The notes: a model not told the origin generated them from the sequence alone. A stretch of 64,000 nucleotides of DNA from JANSWP01 sp041941305 (GCA_041941305.1 JBGTQJ010000027.1:62001-126000), one strand, 5' to 3'; positions 55,568 through 63,776 are shown, counted from the stretch's first letter. A program made the numbers and translations.

Positions 55568-56326
55568 ATGAACATACTCATTATAGAAGATGAACTACCT
55601 GCTGCGAAAAGACTTACAAACTTAATCAAAGCGGAAAAACCGGAAGCCACTATTTTGGAGATTATCGATAGTGTAGAAGCTGCAACAGCATGGTTGAAAA
55701 ATTTCCCCGCCCCAGATCTTATTTTCATGGATATTCAGCTCGCTGATGGACTAAGTTTCGACATATTTACCCACGCCAATATTTCATCTCCAGTTATTTT
55801 CACTACTGCCTACGATCAATACACCTTAAAGGCTTTTAAAGTCAATAGCGTAGATTATTTGCTCAAACCCATAGACCCGGAAGAACTGCAAAAAGCCTTT
55901 GTGAAATTTGAAAAATTCTATAACGCTCCCCAAAACTATGACAAAAGCAGCATTGAACAATTGCTACAAAGTGTCCTAAAAAAAGAATACAAAGAGCGTT
56001 TTTTAGTCAAAATCGGGCAAAACCTCACCTATATTTCTGTTAAAGACATTGCCTTTTTCTACTCGGAAGATGGCTGTCTTCATGCGCAAAACATTTCTGG
56101 TAAAAGGCATATTTTGGACTATACCCTGGATCAATTAGAACAAGTGTTAGATCCCAGCGATTACTTTAGAATCAATCGAAAATTCATTATCAAAGTGGAC
56201 TCCATTCAGAAAATATCCACCTGGTTTAATAGCCGGCTGAAACTTGAATTGAGACCCAAGCCGAATGGAGACATTATTGTCAGTAGAGAAAGAGTTGGAG
56301 ATTTCAAGCAGTGGTTGGATAAGTGA
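55568..56326 (+). CDS. LytTR-family response regulator
   Basis: A 252-residue DNA-binding regulator. Receiver domain (~1-120) with acidic pocket E7-D8, phospho-acceptor Asp55 (FMDIQLADG), Thr in FTTAYDQ and Lys in LLKPID. The C-terminal LytTR DNA-binding domain (~145-250) has FFYSEDGCLHAQN, DYFRINRKFIIKVDSI and ISRERV-like SRERVGDFK. It pairs with the LytS-type kinase upstream. A 12-base palindromic string (GTTCTGTAGAAC) lies in the gap at about 55525-55537 but no known site matches. Confidence 0.94.
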   Translation: MNILIIEDELPAAKRLTNLIKAEKPEATILEIIDSVEAATAWLKNFPAPDLIFMDIQLADGLSFDIFTHANISSPVIFTTAYDQYTLKAFKVNSVDYLLKPIDPEELQKAFVKFEKFYNAPQNYDKSSIEQLLQSVLKKEYKERFLVKIGQNLTYISVKDIAFFYSEDGCLHAQNISGKRHILDYTLDQLEQVLDPSDYFRINRKFIIKVDSIQKISTWFNSRLKLELRPKPNGDIIVSRERVGDFKQWLDK

Positions 56327-56332
56327 TTTTTT

Positions 56333-56364
56333 GATACTACAATTCTGCGATACTGCAATTCTGC
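56333..56364. repeat. Tandem duplication of a 16-bp unit between convergent genes
   Basis: GATACTACAATTCTGC (56333-56348) is followed directly by GATACTGCAATTCTGC (56349-56364), one base different. TTGATAC and GTATCAA near the edges form a small inverted repeat around it. It fills the 42-bp gap between two convergent genes, with no clear terminator. Confidence 0.6.
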
Positions 56365-56368
56365 AATG

Positions 56369-57043
56369 TTATTGTATCAAGGAATCAAACCATTCTTTCG
56401 TTGTTCCTGCCAATTTTTGAATCATTTCCTCGTGTGTAATTCCGGAGCGTTTTAACGTCTTAAAAGAATGATCTGCTCCTTCAAGGATGGAAAGTGTGGC
56501 ATTTGGCAATCCATTACATACTTCCTCAATCAATGGAATTTTTGCCAAAGTATCCCGTGTACCTTGCAAGAAGAGCATCGGTTGTTTGATGTCCTTTAAG
56601 TGAGCTGCCCGCTCCGTTCCTTCTTTCCCTGGAGCATGTAAAGGGAAGCCAAAAAAGACCAATCCTTTTACACTGTCAATTGCTCCGGTAGCAGCTAATT
56701 GGGAAGTCATACGTCCTCCAAAAGATTTACCACTTGCGACTATCGGTAATCCATTGGCTAATTCTTCAGCTTTCTTTATCACAGCTGCAATGGAAGGGTG
56801 CGCCACTTTTGGACGATCTGGTGCACGTTTGCCAATTTCCATATAGGGAAAGTTGAAGCGCAAAACTGCAATTTCATTTTGGATTAAGTCTTTGGTCAAA
56901 GTCTCCATGAAAGCATGAGTCATTGGAGCGCCTGCACCATGCGCTAATACCAGTAAAAAAGTAGGAGTATCGGGTTTCGTGAAAATGGCACTAACAGCAC
57001 CTATTTCTTCAGAAATTTTAATCTTTAAGTTTTGAGTTATCAT
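56369..57043 (-). CDS. KANL3/Tex30-like alpha/beta hydrolase
   Basis: A 224-residue hydrolase without signal peptide, of the small alpha/beta family found across bacteria and in eukaryotic Tex30/KANL3. Motifs: LAHGAGAPMTHAFM (oxyanion region), nucleophile Ser in SGKSFGG, Asp in LQGTRDTLAK, and His in EGADHSF. Activity and substrate are unknown; members are annotated as dienelactone-hydrolase-like or generic hydrolases. It diverges from ribA across a 140-bp gap and converges on the LytTR regulator. Confidence 0.88.
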   Translation of the reverse strand: MITQNLKIKISEEIGAVSAIFTKPDTPTFLLVLAHGAGAPMTHAFMETLTKDLIQNEIAVLRFNFPYMEIGKRAPDRPKVAHPSIAAVIKKAEELANGLPIVASGKSFGGRMTSQLAATGAIDSVKGLVFFGFPLHAPGKEGTERAAHLKDIKQPMLFLQGTRDTLAKIPLIEEVCNGLPNATLSILEGADHSFKTLKRSGITHEEMIQKLAGTTKEWFDSLIQ

Positions 57044-57149
57044 TGATTAGCATTTTAAAAAGATTTGCAAAAATTGTTTTTTTTTACCCTACCACAAAAC
57101 CTAGTTACTATTCATCTGTTCCTAATTTTAACTTTTGAATCCGAATTCC

Positions 57150-57179
57150 TTGAACCCAAGCATCATCTGCGTATTTTTG
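57150..57179 (+). promoter_or_regulatory. Full Bacteroidota promoter of ribA
   Basis: TTG at 57150-57152, 19 bases, then TATTTTTG at 57172-57179: both boxes and the spacing fit the consensus of Bacteroidota. The -7 box ends only four bases before the ATG at 57184, so the transcript is nearly or fully leaderless. Confidence 0.65.
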
Positions 57180-57183
57180 CAAC

Positions 57184-57801
57184 ATGAATCAAAACCCTGA
57201 CATTTTAGTCAATTCTTCTATTCAACGGCAAGCTGCAGCCATCATACCCACTGATTGGGGCAATTTCAATATGATAGCTTTTGCAGATTCCTCCAAAGAA
57301 CAAATGCCTCATCTGGCAATGGTTCATGAGACAACAGATTTTTCCAAACCAGTTTTGGTTCGCATTCACTCTGAATGTATGACAGGAGATTTGTTCCATT
57401 CCAACCGATGTGACTGTGGAGAGCAGTTGGACAAGGCGATGGAAATGGTCGCAAAGGAAGGAGGCGTTGTGATTTATTTGCGGCAGGAAGGCCGTGGGAT
57501 TGGTTTGATAAATAAATTAAAAGCTTACAATTTACAAGATGAGGGCTTGAATACGGTAGATGCTAATCTCCATTTGGGTTTTGAAGTAGATGAACGCCAA
57601 TTTGGAATCGGGGCAGAAATCATTCAGGTACTTGGCATCAAAAAAATCTATTTGCTCACCAACAATCCTGACAAAATTGAAGCCATCGAAAATTCTCCAA
57701 TCGAAATTTTGGGAAGGGTTCCGATAAGTATAAAGCCAAAGAATGAAAACAAGGGTTATCTAAAAACCAAACAAGAAATCATGGGTCATCTATTGGGATA
57801 A
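57184..57801 (+). CDS. ribA: GTP cyclohydrolase II
   Basis: A 205-residue enzyme for the first step of riboflavin synthesis from GTP. The zinc ligands Cys65, Cys76 and Cys78 (ECMTGDLFHSNRCDCGEQL) and the catalytic block YLRQEGRGIGL are intact, as is LTNNPDKI near the end. It is a stand-alone RibA, not fused to the DHBP synthase RibB. No FMN riboswitch is possible, because the promoter touches the start codon. The next gene is on the other strand, one base past the stop. Confidence 0.95.
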   Translation: MNQNPDILVNSSIQRQAAAIIPTDWGNFNMIAFADSSKEQMPHLAMVHETTDFSKPVLVRIHSECMTGDLFHSNRCDCGEQLDKAMEMVAKEGGVVIYLRQEGRGIGLINKLKAYNLQDEGLNTVDANLHLGFEVDERQFGIGAEIIQVLGIKKIYLLTNNPDKIEAIENSPIEILGRVPISIKPKNENKGYLKTKQEIMGHLLG

Positions 57802-57802
57802 T

Positions 57803-58027
57803 TTACCCTTTCGCCAATTTCCCACCATCCACTTCCGGCATTTTACAATCTTCTTCCGGTGTTTTCCCGCATACAGAACACTCTCCAATCTGATTTTTCA
57901 ACATTGGGTTATTGGTAGCGCATGTACCTCTAAATTCCTTGCCTGTCATGATTTGACGAATATTGATCAAAATGAAGGACAATCCAAAAACAAAAGCAAT
58001 GATCCCGAAAGTATATAAGAATTCCAT
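57803..58027 (-). CDS. Small membrane protein with four cysteines (NqrM-like plan)
   Basis: A 74-residue protein with one N-terminal membrane helix (~4-24) and a short soluble tail containing Cys36, Cys50, Cys53 and Cys61 in a pattern C-x13-CxxC-x7-C (RGTCATNNP, GECSVCGK). The plan recalls NqrM, the small cysteine protein needed to mature Na+-NQR, and related Bacteroidota 'membrane or secreted' proteins, so metal or Fe-S handling is plausible. I cannot prove the family. It converges on ribA with a one-base gap and diverges from mazG. Confidence 0.65.
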   Translation of the reverse strand: MEFLYTFGIIAFVFGLSFILINIRQIMTGKEFRGTCATNNPMLKNQIGECSVCGKTPEEDCKMPEVDGGKLAKG

Positions 58028-58186
58028 CTTTTTAATTTTATGATGTTATGATGTTTTTATTTACAGCATCCTTACTTTTCAAATTTGTAAAACAAACTTT
58101 TCAAAGTCTAGTATCAAAACATCTCCATTCCATCGCATTATTATCAAAAAAGCATATATAGAAAACAATGCCTATGGTTAATAGTT

Positions 58187-58194
58187 TATTTTTG
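58187..58194 (+). promoter_or_regulatory. -7 box of mazG
   Basis: TATTTTTG matching TAnnTTTG, followed by CGAGG, lies 36 bases before the mazG ATG. A TTG at the -33 position is not evident. Confidence 0.4.
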
Positions 58195-58230
58195 CGAGGT
58201 TTAAAAAATCAACCGCAAAATTAGAATAAA

Positions 58231-59010
58231 ATGGCGTCAAAACCGAAAAGATTACAGGCAAAGCTGGAAGCATTTGAGAGATTACTATCGATTATGGATG
58301 AATTGAGGGAAAAATGCCCATGGGACAGGAAACAAACCTTCCAAAGTTTGCGCAATTTGACCATTGAGGAGACTTATGAATTAGCAGATGCCATTATCGA
58401 AGAAAACCTTAAGGATATCAAAGAAGAGATTGGTGATTTGATGCTGCACATGGTTTTTTATTCCAAAATTGGAGAAGAAAAAGGGGCTTTTGACATCGCA
58501 GATGCCATCAATGACAATTGTGAAAAATTAATAGCCCGGCATCCTCACATCTATGGAAACGTGGAAGTCAATGGTGAAGAAGATGTAAAGAAAAACTGGG
58601 AACAACTGAAATTAAAGGAAGGTAAAAAATCAGTATTGCAAGGCGTCCCAAATTCACTACCAGCAATGGTTAAAGCTTATCGCATGCAGGAAAAAACGGC
58701 ACAAGTAGGGTTCGAATGGGAAAATGGCCATCAGGTTTGGGAAAAAGTAGAAGAAGAATTGGCAGAGTTTAAAGAAACCATTCAAAAAGAGATGCCACAA
58801 GAAAAGAAGGAGGAAGAATTTGGCGACATCTTATTTTCGTTGATCAATTATGCCCGTTTTCAAAATATTGAACCAGAAACTGCCCTTGAACGAATCAATC
58901 AGAAATTCAAAAAACGCTTTGAATATATAGAATCCCATGCAACGAAGGATTTGAATGATATGACACTTGAGGAAATGGATGCTTTGTGGGATGAGGCAAA
59001 AACCAAATGA
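58231..59010 (+). CDS. mazG: MazG nucleoside triphosphate pyrophosphohydrolase
   Basis: A 259-residue enzyme that hydrolyses (d)NTPs to monophosphates and pyrophosphate, cleaning the nucleotide pool. Two MazG domains are present; the first has the marker CPWDRKQTFQSLRNLTIEET with E46-E47-x2-E50 and EEIGD (65-69), the second EKVEEELAEFKETI and EEEFGDILFSLINYARF. Length is typical of the tandem-domain family. Its stop touches the stop of the convergent GMC oxidoreductase gene, with no space for a separate terminator. Confidence 0.95.
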   Translation: MASKPKRLQAKLEAFERLLSIMDELREKCPWDRKQTFQSLRNLTIEETYELADAIIEENLKDIKEEIGDLMLHMVFYSKIGEEKGAFDIADAINDNCEKLIARHPHIYGNVEVNGEEDVKKNWEQLKLKEGKKSVLQGVPNSLPAMVKAYRMQEKTAQVGFEWENGHQVWEKVEEELAEFKETIQKEMPQEKKEEEFGDILFSLINYARFQNIEPETALERINQKFKKRFEYIESHATKDLNDMTLEEMDALWDEAKTK

Positions 59011-60621
59011 TTATTTTAAAATCATGTCTGCACCTTTTTCGGCAATCATATAAACAGGCGCGTTTGTGTTTCCTGTTACAATTGTAGGCATAATCGAAGC
59101 ATCAATGACTCTTAGATTTTCGACACCATTAACCCTCAATTGCTCATCGACAACAGCTTCTACATCATTCCCCATTTTACACGTCCCAACTGGATGGTAT
59201 ATGGTTTCCACACTTTGCTTGATATGTTCTGCCAGTTCATCATCTGAAGTACCTTTTGGTGGCGCAACAATTTCTTTCCGGTAGGGATCAAATGCAGATT
59301 GCTGCATAATTTCAAGTGCTTTATGCCCCCCTTTAACCAATTGCTTCAAATCTTCTTCTTCTGACAAAAAGTTAGGTTGGATAATTGGGTAATCCTTTGG
59401 ATTAGAGGAACGCAATGAAATAGTCCCTCTGCTTTTCGGATGAAGCAAAGATGGTAAAATGGTAAACCCATCGTATTTTGGATAGGTATAGATGTCATAC
59501 ATATCGTAATCATAGCCTCTTCCTATATGCAGGGGTGCGAAGTGAAACTGAAAATTGACCCGCTCTTCCGGGTTATTTATATTTACAAAACCTACACTTT
59601 CCAACGGTCCTACAGAATAAGGTCCTTTTCTTCCAAATAAAAAAGGAAACAATGCCAAAAGCTGGCGATAAATCGGAATGTGATGATTCAACCCTTTTTG
59701 CTGCCTGGAAGTTGCTGAAATAGCATAAAACAAATGGTCTTGTAAGTTTTTGCCTACTCCAGGTAATTCTTTTTTAATTTCTATTCCATGTTTTTTCAAT
59801 TCCTCTGCGTCTCCGACTCCTGAAAGCATTAAAATTTGTGGAGAAGCAAAAGCCCCTGCCGATAAAATGATTTCATTGGATACAAAGACTTGCTCCGTTT
59901 GCTTACCTTTAAAAAATTCAACCCCTACAGCCTTATCCTTTTCGATAAGGATTTTTTTGACCAATGCTTTGGTAATGACCCTCAGGTTTGGTCTTTTCAT
60001 GGCAGGTTTCAAAAAAGCTCCTACACCACTATGCCGCATTCCATTTTTGATGGTAAACTGAAATCTGCCTACTCCTTTCTGAGAACGACCATTATAGTCT
60101 TGGTTTTCTGGTATACCGGTCTGCTTGGCTGCCTCAATAAATGCCGAACCATAAGGAGTTTTAAAACCCTTTGAAAAAGTGACGTTCAATTCACCTCCGC
60201 TTCCATGAAATCCTTCATCCAATTCAGTTGTTTGTTCGTTGTGTTCCGATTTTTTAAAATAAGGCAACACTTCCTCATACGTCCAGCCCTTATTGCCGTG
60301 AGCAGCCCAATCATTGTAATCTTCCTTGTTACCCCGAACATAAGCCATTGCATTCGTAGAGCTACAACCACCTAGCGTTTTGCCCCTTGGCAGATAAATC
60401 TTTCGATTATTCACATGTTCCTGAGGTTCTGACCAGTAGCCCCAATCAAAAGATTTTTTGAATAGCTGACCGTAAGCTCCTGGCAAGTGAATATAGGGAT
60501 CCTTGTCTTTTCCACCAGCTTCCAAAAGGAGGACCTGATTCGAAGGGTTTTCAGACAGTCGATTTGCCAATACGCAACCTGCAGAGCCTGCGCCAATAAT
60601 GATGAAGTTGTATTTTTTCAA
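59011..60621 (-). CDS. GMC-family FAD oxidoreductase, choline-dehydrogenase type
   Basis: A 536-residue flavoenzyme. FAD-binding motif IIIGAGSAGCVLANRLSE at the N terminus with LLLEAGGKD, signature 1 PRGKTLGGCSSTNAMAYVRG (~80-100), signature 2 ILSAGAFASPQILMLSGVG (~255-273), and the C-terminal catalytic region YHPVGTCKMG and VTGNTNAPVYMIAE. It oxidises an alcohol; choline, alkanol or polyol cannot be told apart. No betaine aldehyde dehydrogenase gene is adjacent. Gene length is normal. The frame covers the whole convergent gap to mazG. Confidence 0.94.
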   Translation of the reverse strand: MKKYNFIIIGAGSAGCVLANRLSENPSNQVLLLEAGGKDKDPYIHLPGAYGQLFKKSFDWGYWSEPQEHVNNRKIYLPRGKTLGGCSSTNAMAYVRGNKEDYNDWAAHGNKGWTYEEVLPYFKKSEHNEQTTELDEGFHGSGGELNVTFSKGFKTPYGSAFIEAAKQTGIPENQDYNGRSQKGVGRFQFTIKNGMRHSGVGAFLKPAMKRPNLRVITKALVKKILIEKDKAVGVEFFKGKQTEQVFVSNEIILSAGAFASPQILMLSGVGDAEELKKHGIEIKKELPGVGKNLQDHLFYAISATSRQQKGLNHHIPIYRQLLALFPFLFGRKGPYSVGPLESVGFVNINNPEERVNFQFHFAPLHIGRGYDYDMYDIYTYPKYDGFTILPSLLHPKSRGTISLRSSNPKDYPIIQPNFLSEEEDLKQLVKGGHKALEIMQQSAFDPYRKEIVAPPKGTSDDELAEHIKQSVETIYHPVGTCKMGNDVEAVVDEQLRVNGVENLRVIDASIMPTIVTGNTNAPVYMIAEKGADMILK

Positions 60622-60728
60622 AGTAGCTTTATTTGGAATATTAAGAATGACTTGAAAGTGAGGTGCAATTTACAGGATTTTTGAAAATGTTCGTCATTTC
60701 ATACTGCGATACTGGGATTTACAAAACG

Positions 60729-61204
60729 CTAACTTAACAAGTTCCCATTTATGACTCTTTTGATTCCATTCTTTAGATAAGCTTCTCCAAAGTTGATCAA
60801 TAATCCTAACCTTAGCTCTAAAATTCGTAATAAATAGGTCAAGACGATTTAGGATATACAGGAGACATATGCTCTACTGATTTAAGTTCCACAATTAATT
60901 TTCTTTCAACGATCACATCAGCTCTAAACCCTATTTCCAATCAGACTCCATCCTCCTCAAAGGGAATTGGTTTTTGTTGTTCTATATAAAAACCGAGCTT
61001 TCTCAAATGATATACGAGTAATGCTTCATATACGCTTTCCAGTAAACCGGGACCCCATTTTTTGTGAATTTGAAAACTAACATCTAGTACAACAGTTACC
61101 AGCTCATTTTCAGACATCTCCTCTGGAGGTTTGCTCAATTGTATCATAGTTTGATTTTTGAGATTTAAAAACTGATTTCTAACCATGTCTTTAAGTATTT
61201 TCAA
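60729..61204 (-). pseudogene. Decayed GxxExxY-family gene
   Basis: The minus strand encodes an intact start (MSENELVTVVLDVSFQIHKK, then GPGLLESVYEALLVYHL with the G-x2-E-x2-Y marker) up to PFEEDGV, where TGA at about 60942-60944 breaks the frame. Beyond it the same frame still reads LEIGFRADVIVERKLIVELK and SVEHMSPVYPK. A single frameshift follows, and the other frame continues VLTYLLRILELRLGLLINFG...IKRVING to a stop at 60729. The family is a small PDDEXK-type nuclease fold of unknown role. Two disabling changes make it a pseudogene, and the similarity on both sides argues against chance. The true start may be at 61117 (MSENEL). Confidence 0.8.
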
Positions 61205-61280
61205 AGATTTGAATCGTCTAAATTAAAGGCCATTGATTATTAGTCCCACATCTCAATACAGCCAAATAAACCCAAAACAT

Positions 61281-61288
61281 TACATTTG
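61281..61288 (+). promoter_or_regulatory. -7 box of the McrB-N-like gene
   Basis: TACATTTG is a perfect TAnnTTTG, 27 bases before the ATG at 61316. No TTG lies at the usual -33 distance. Confidence 0.4.
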
Positions 61289-61315
61289 CTTTTTTTTAGA
61301 ATTCACTACTCATTT

Positions 61316-62026
61316 ATGAATTTCAAAATCATCCAAACTTGTTTTGAGGAATACAAGAACTACCTGCAGAAGCAACCAACATTCAGTCTCTTCAAATGGG
61401 AATCGCTAAAAGTTTTTCAGGAAAACTGGGACATTGATGCACCAGATTTTGCAGAGATTTATGATAACAGTCTTCAAAACGCTGAAACAAGAAGGTTGTG
61501 GGTAGGAGAAAATTATTACCCAAAAGGCATGATGTTGAAGTTCATTGCTCTACAGCCTGAATTCGTTCGCTACATGTTTCGGGACCTGATGAATGAAGAA
61601 AAAGAAATTGTCGGAAGGGTCGATCGTTTTGTTTTTCACTGCGACGAATTGCTGCGGGAATACAAGGAATTAAACCCTCGCTCCATAGAAAACAATCACT
61701 TCCACGACGATGGCTATCAAATCGTTTCCCTCTACCTTGCCTTCCGATATCCCGAAAATTATACGCTTTACAATTTTGATAAATTTCAGCAGTTGTTGAA
61801 AATTTTAGGCACCAGGGACCTACCACACTCAAGCGATTTTGGTAGGTTTTGCAAGGTCATGCGCACTTTATACAAATTGATGCAAAAAGATGAAGCACTT
61901 ATGAATATTCACAGAAAAAGGATAAATCCAGAGCGCCATTTTGATGGAGAAACACTCCTAATTGTAGAAGATTTTTATGGCTATGTAGTAGCAACTTCAA
62001 GAAAGTGGCTGCACCTGGAAAGGTAG
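61316..62026 (+). CDS. Stand-alone protein like the N-terminal domain of McrB-type ATPases
   Basis: A 236-residue soluble protein. The string FKWESLKVFQENWDIDAPDF, then YYPKGMMLKFIALQPEFVRY with MFRDLMNEE, and later a NH..........YLAFRYPENYTLYNF block resemble, from memory, the N-terminal region found ahead of the AAA ATPase in McrB-like restriction and defence proteins. Here the ATPase part is missing: there is no Walker A or B motif and the gene ends after VEDFYGYVV. No mcrC-like gene is near. It may bind DNA or a modified base as a single domain. The ATG at 61316 is preferred to a TTG at 61286 within the -7 box. The family assignment rests on recall and is tentative. Confidence 0.6.
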   Translation: MNFKIIQTCFEEYKNYLQKQPTFSLFKWESLKVFQENWDIDAPDFAEIYDNSLQNAETRRLWVGENYYPKGMMLKFIALQPEFVRYMFRDLMNEEKEIVGRVDRFVFHCDELLREYKELNPRSIENNHFHDDGYQIVSLYLAFRYPENYTLYNFDKFQQLLKILGTRDLPHSSDFGRFCKVMRTLYKLMQKDEALMNIHRKRINPERHFDGETLLIVEDFYGYVVATSRKWLHLER

Positions 62027-62187
62027 TTGTGCCGTATTCTAAACGATTTTCGTCGAGCAATTTTGTATCTTCACTAAAAAAGGGCGCATATTCCGGCTCG
62101 TTTACTCAAAACTATTTTCTGATTTGCCATTCTGGAACACTAAGTCCACCAAAATTGTAAATCGTAATTCCTAAATCTTGAATCACC

Positions 62188-63024
62188 ATGTCATTTATGA
62201 CGCGCTTAAAAAACGGCTGGGAGTTGGGAATGACCAGTCTGCATACCATCAAGGAAAATCCTAAATTGATGGCTTTCCCTATTTTTTCCGGAGCAGCACT
62301 AGTAGCTGTCTGTCTTAGTTTTCTCGGAGGTTTTGCATTCTTTTTTGGATTTGAATTCAACCAGTGGATCGATGGAGTTTTTGGAGAATACCTGGGATGG
62401 ATTGTATTGTTTGCTTTTTATATGGTTTGCTATTTTGTCATCGTATTTTTTAATGTTGGATTGGTCTATTGTGCCAAAAGGATATTCGATGGCGAGGAAG
62501 TAAGCTTTAACGAAGGATTACAATTTGCATTTTCTCGCATTACGAGCATTTTAAATTGGGCGGTATTAGCTGCTACCGTTGGTGTAATATTGAATATGTT
62601 GGAAGAGCGACTTGGAGCCATAGGGTCTGTAATATCTGGTTTAGTAGGCTTGGTTTGGTCCATTGCTACCTTCTTCGTGATTCCAGTTTTGGCCTATGAA
62701 AATGTATCTCCTTTTGAAGCAGTAAAACGTTCAGGGCAAATGATGCGGGAGAAATGGGGAGAAGCCCTTGGTGCCAACTTTGGCTTCGGAATCCTTTTCC
62801 TAGTAGGCTACATTATCATCGCAGCAATTTGTGCATTTCTTGGAATTGTAATCCATCCACTTGCTGGAGTAGTAGGATTTGTAATGATGGCATTACTGTT
62901 ACATACTGCCTTGGCTGCTGCAAAAATGGTTTTTATCGCCGCTACCTATCAGCATTTGCATGGGGAGCCTATTGGAAACTTTAAAGGTGATATTTTGGAC
63001 AGCGTTTTTATGCCGAAGAAATAG
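62188..63024 (+). CDS. DUF6159 membrane protein
   Basis: A 278-residue inner-membrane protein with about six hydrophobic segments. The opening RLKNGWELGMTSLHTIKENP with KLMAFPIFSG and the central block ARITSILNWAVLAATVGVIL-like FSRITSILNWAVLAATVGVI and FFVIPVLAYENVSPFEAVKR are characteristic of DUF6159. Function unknown. It ends inside the left arm of a perfect inverted repeat, and the next gene converges on it. No partner gene is adjacent. Confidence 0.85.
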   Translation: MSFMTRLKNGWELGMTSLHTIKENPKLMAFPIFSGAALVAVCLSFLGGFAFFFGFEFNQWIDGVFGEYLGWIVLFAFYMVCYFVIVFFNVGLVYCAKRIFDGEEVSFNEGLQFAFSRITSILNWAVLAATVGVILNMLEERLGAIGSVISGLVGLVWSIATFFVIPVLAYENVSPFEAVKRSGQMMREKWGEALGANFGFGILFLVGYIIIAAICAFLGIVIHPLAGVVGFVMMALLLHTALAAAKMVFIAATYQHLHGEPIGNFKGDILDSVFMPKK

Positions 63025-63085
63025 TTTTTCCAAGTGGTTCAAAATGGTTCAATTGTTTAACCATTTTGAACCACTTGGAAAAACT
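63023..63085. terminator. Perfect 27-bp inverted repeat between convergent genes
   Basis: Bases 63023-63049 and 63059-63085 are perfectly complementary (AGTTTTTCCAAGTGGTTCAA and onward) around a 9-base loop. The left arm overlaps the stop codon of the DUF6159 gene. It would terminate from both sides. Confidence 0.75.
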
Positions 63086-63102
63086 TTATACGACCTTGAT
63101 TC

Positions 63103-63585
63103 CTAAAACATATACCTAAACCCTACGCCTCCACCTCCATGGAAGTCACTTGTATTTGTCAACGAAATACGAGGTGTCAGTACTCCAAAAATTTCAATCT
63201 GACCAAGGTAAATATTCAAACCTACCGTTCCACTCAAACCTATTACAGATTTCTTTCCTTCCTCCACGGTATTTCTTTGCCTTTCGATTCCCCAAAATGC
63301 ACCTGGTCCGTAAATAAGATTGAGACCACTTCTACCTATGGGACGTTCCCAAATGCCATGTACATTGACAAAAAAGAAACGGTCCAAATCCCAGGCAGCA
63401 AGTACATCCAAAGACATACCACTGGCATTGTATTTTTTCAAAGAGAGACCAGAAGGCGATCCGAATTGAATACCTAAACCCAAACCTCCCTGAGCCTGTA
63501 CTTTTTGATTTGGAAAAATGGTTAAGCAAGTGAATAGCAAGGCTACCCCAAATGCCTTGGATAGCAAGATTTTAAGGTTTTTCAT
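63103..63585 (-). CDS. Small outer-membrane beta-barrel-like protein
   Basis: A 160-residue protein with a signal peptide (~1-32, ending KVQAQ) and alternating hydrophobic strands with Gly and aromatic residues, ending in GVGFRYMF, a C-terminal aromatic typical of outer-membrane barrels. Length fits an eight-strand barrel or a fragment of one. No family I can name. It converges on the DUF6159 gene. The 415-bp stretch between its start and the window end holds a MITE-like element and a possible insertion-sequence end, no gene. Confidence 0.65.
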   Translation of the reverse strand: MKNLKILLSKAFGVALLFTCLTIFPNQKVQAQGGLGLGIQFGSPSGLSLKKYNASGMSLDVLAAWDLDRFFFVNVHGIWERPIGRSGLNLIYGPGAFWGIERQRNTVEEGKKSVIGLSGTVGLNIYLGQIEIFGVLTPRISLTNTSDFHGGGGVGFRYMF

Positions 63586-63611
63586 GATGAATATTTTTGA
63601 GTCGCTTATCC

Positions 63612-63776
63612 AGAGCGTGTCTGAAAAATCACCTTTGGCAATAAAATGAATCTTTTGAAACCTGTATTTCGCACCTTTTTCGCCCTATAGCTCTGGCTAT
63701 GAAGCTCAAAAATGTGCTCATCCAGAACCCAAAATCTCCTATTTTCTTATACAAAAGGATTTTTCAGACACACTCT
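63612..63776. mobile_element. MITE-like element, 165 bp
   Basis: Terminal inverted repeats of 19 bp (AGAGCGTGTCTGAAAAATC at 63612-63630 and GATTTTTCAGACACACTCT at 63758-63776) match at 18 of 19 positions. The interior has no coding potential; it holds an ATAGC/GCTAT hairpin. No target-site duplication could be found at the edges. This looks like a non-autonomous transposable element or the relic of one. Confidence 0.6.

Noticed and set aside
57044..57183. An FMN riboswitch upstream of ribA
   Set aside because: The promoter boxes abut the start codon, leaving no leader, and no conserved riboswitch core is visible.
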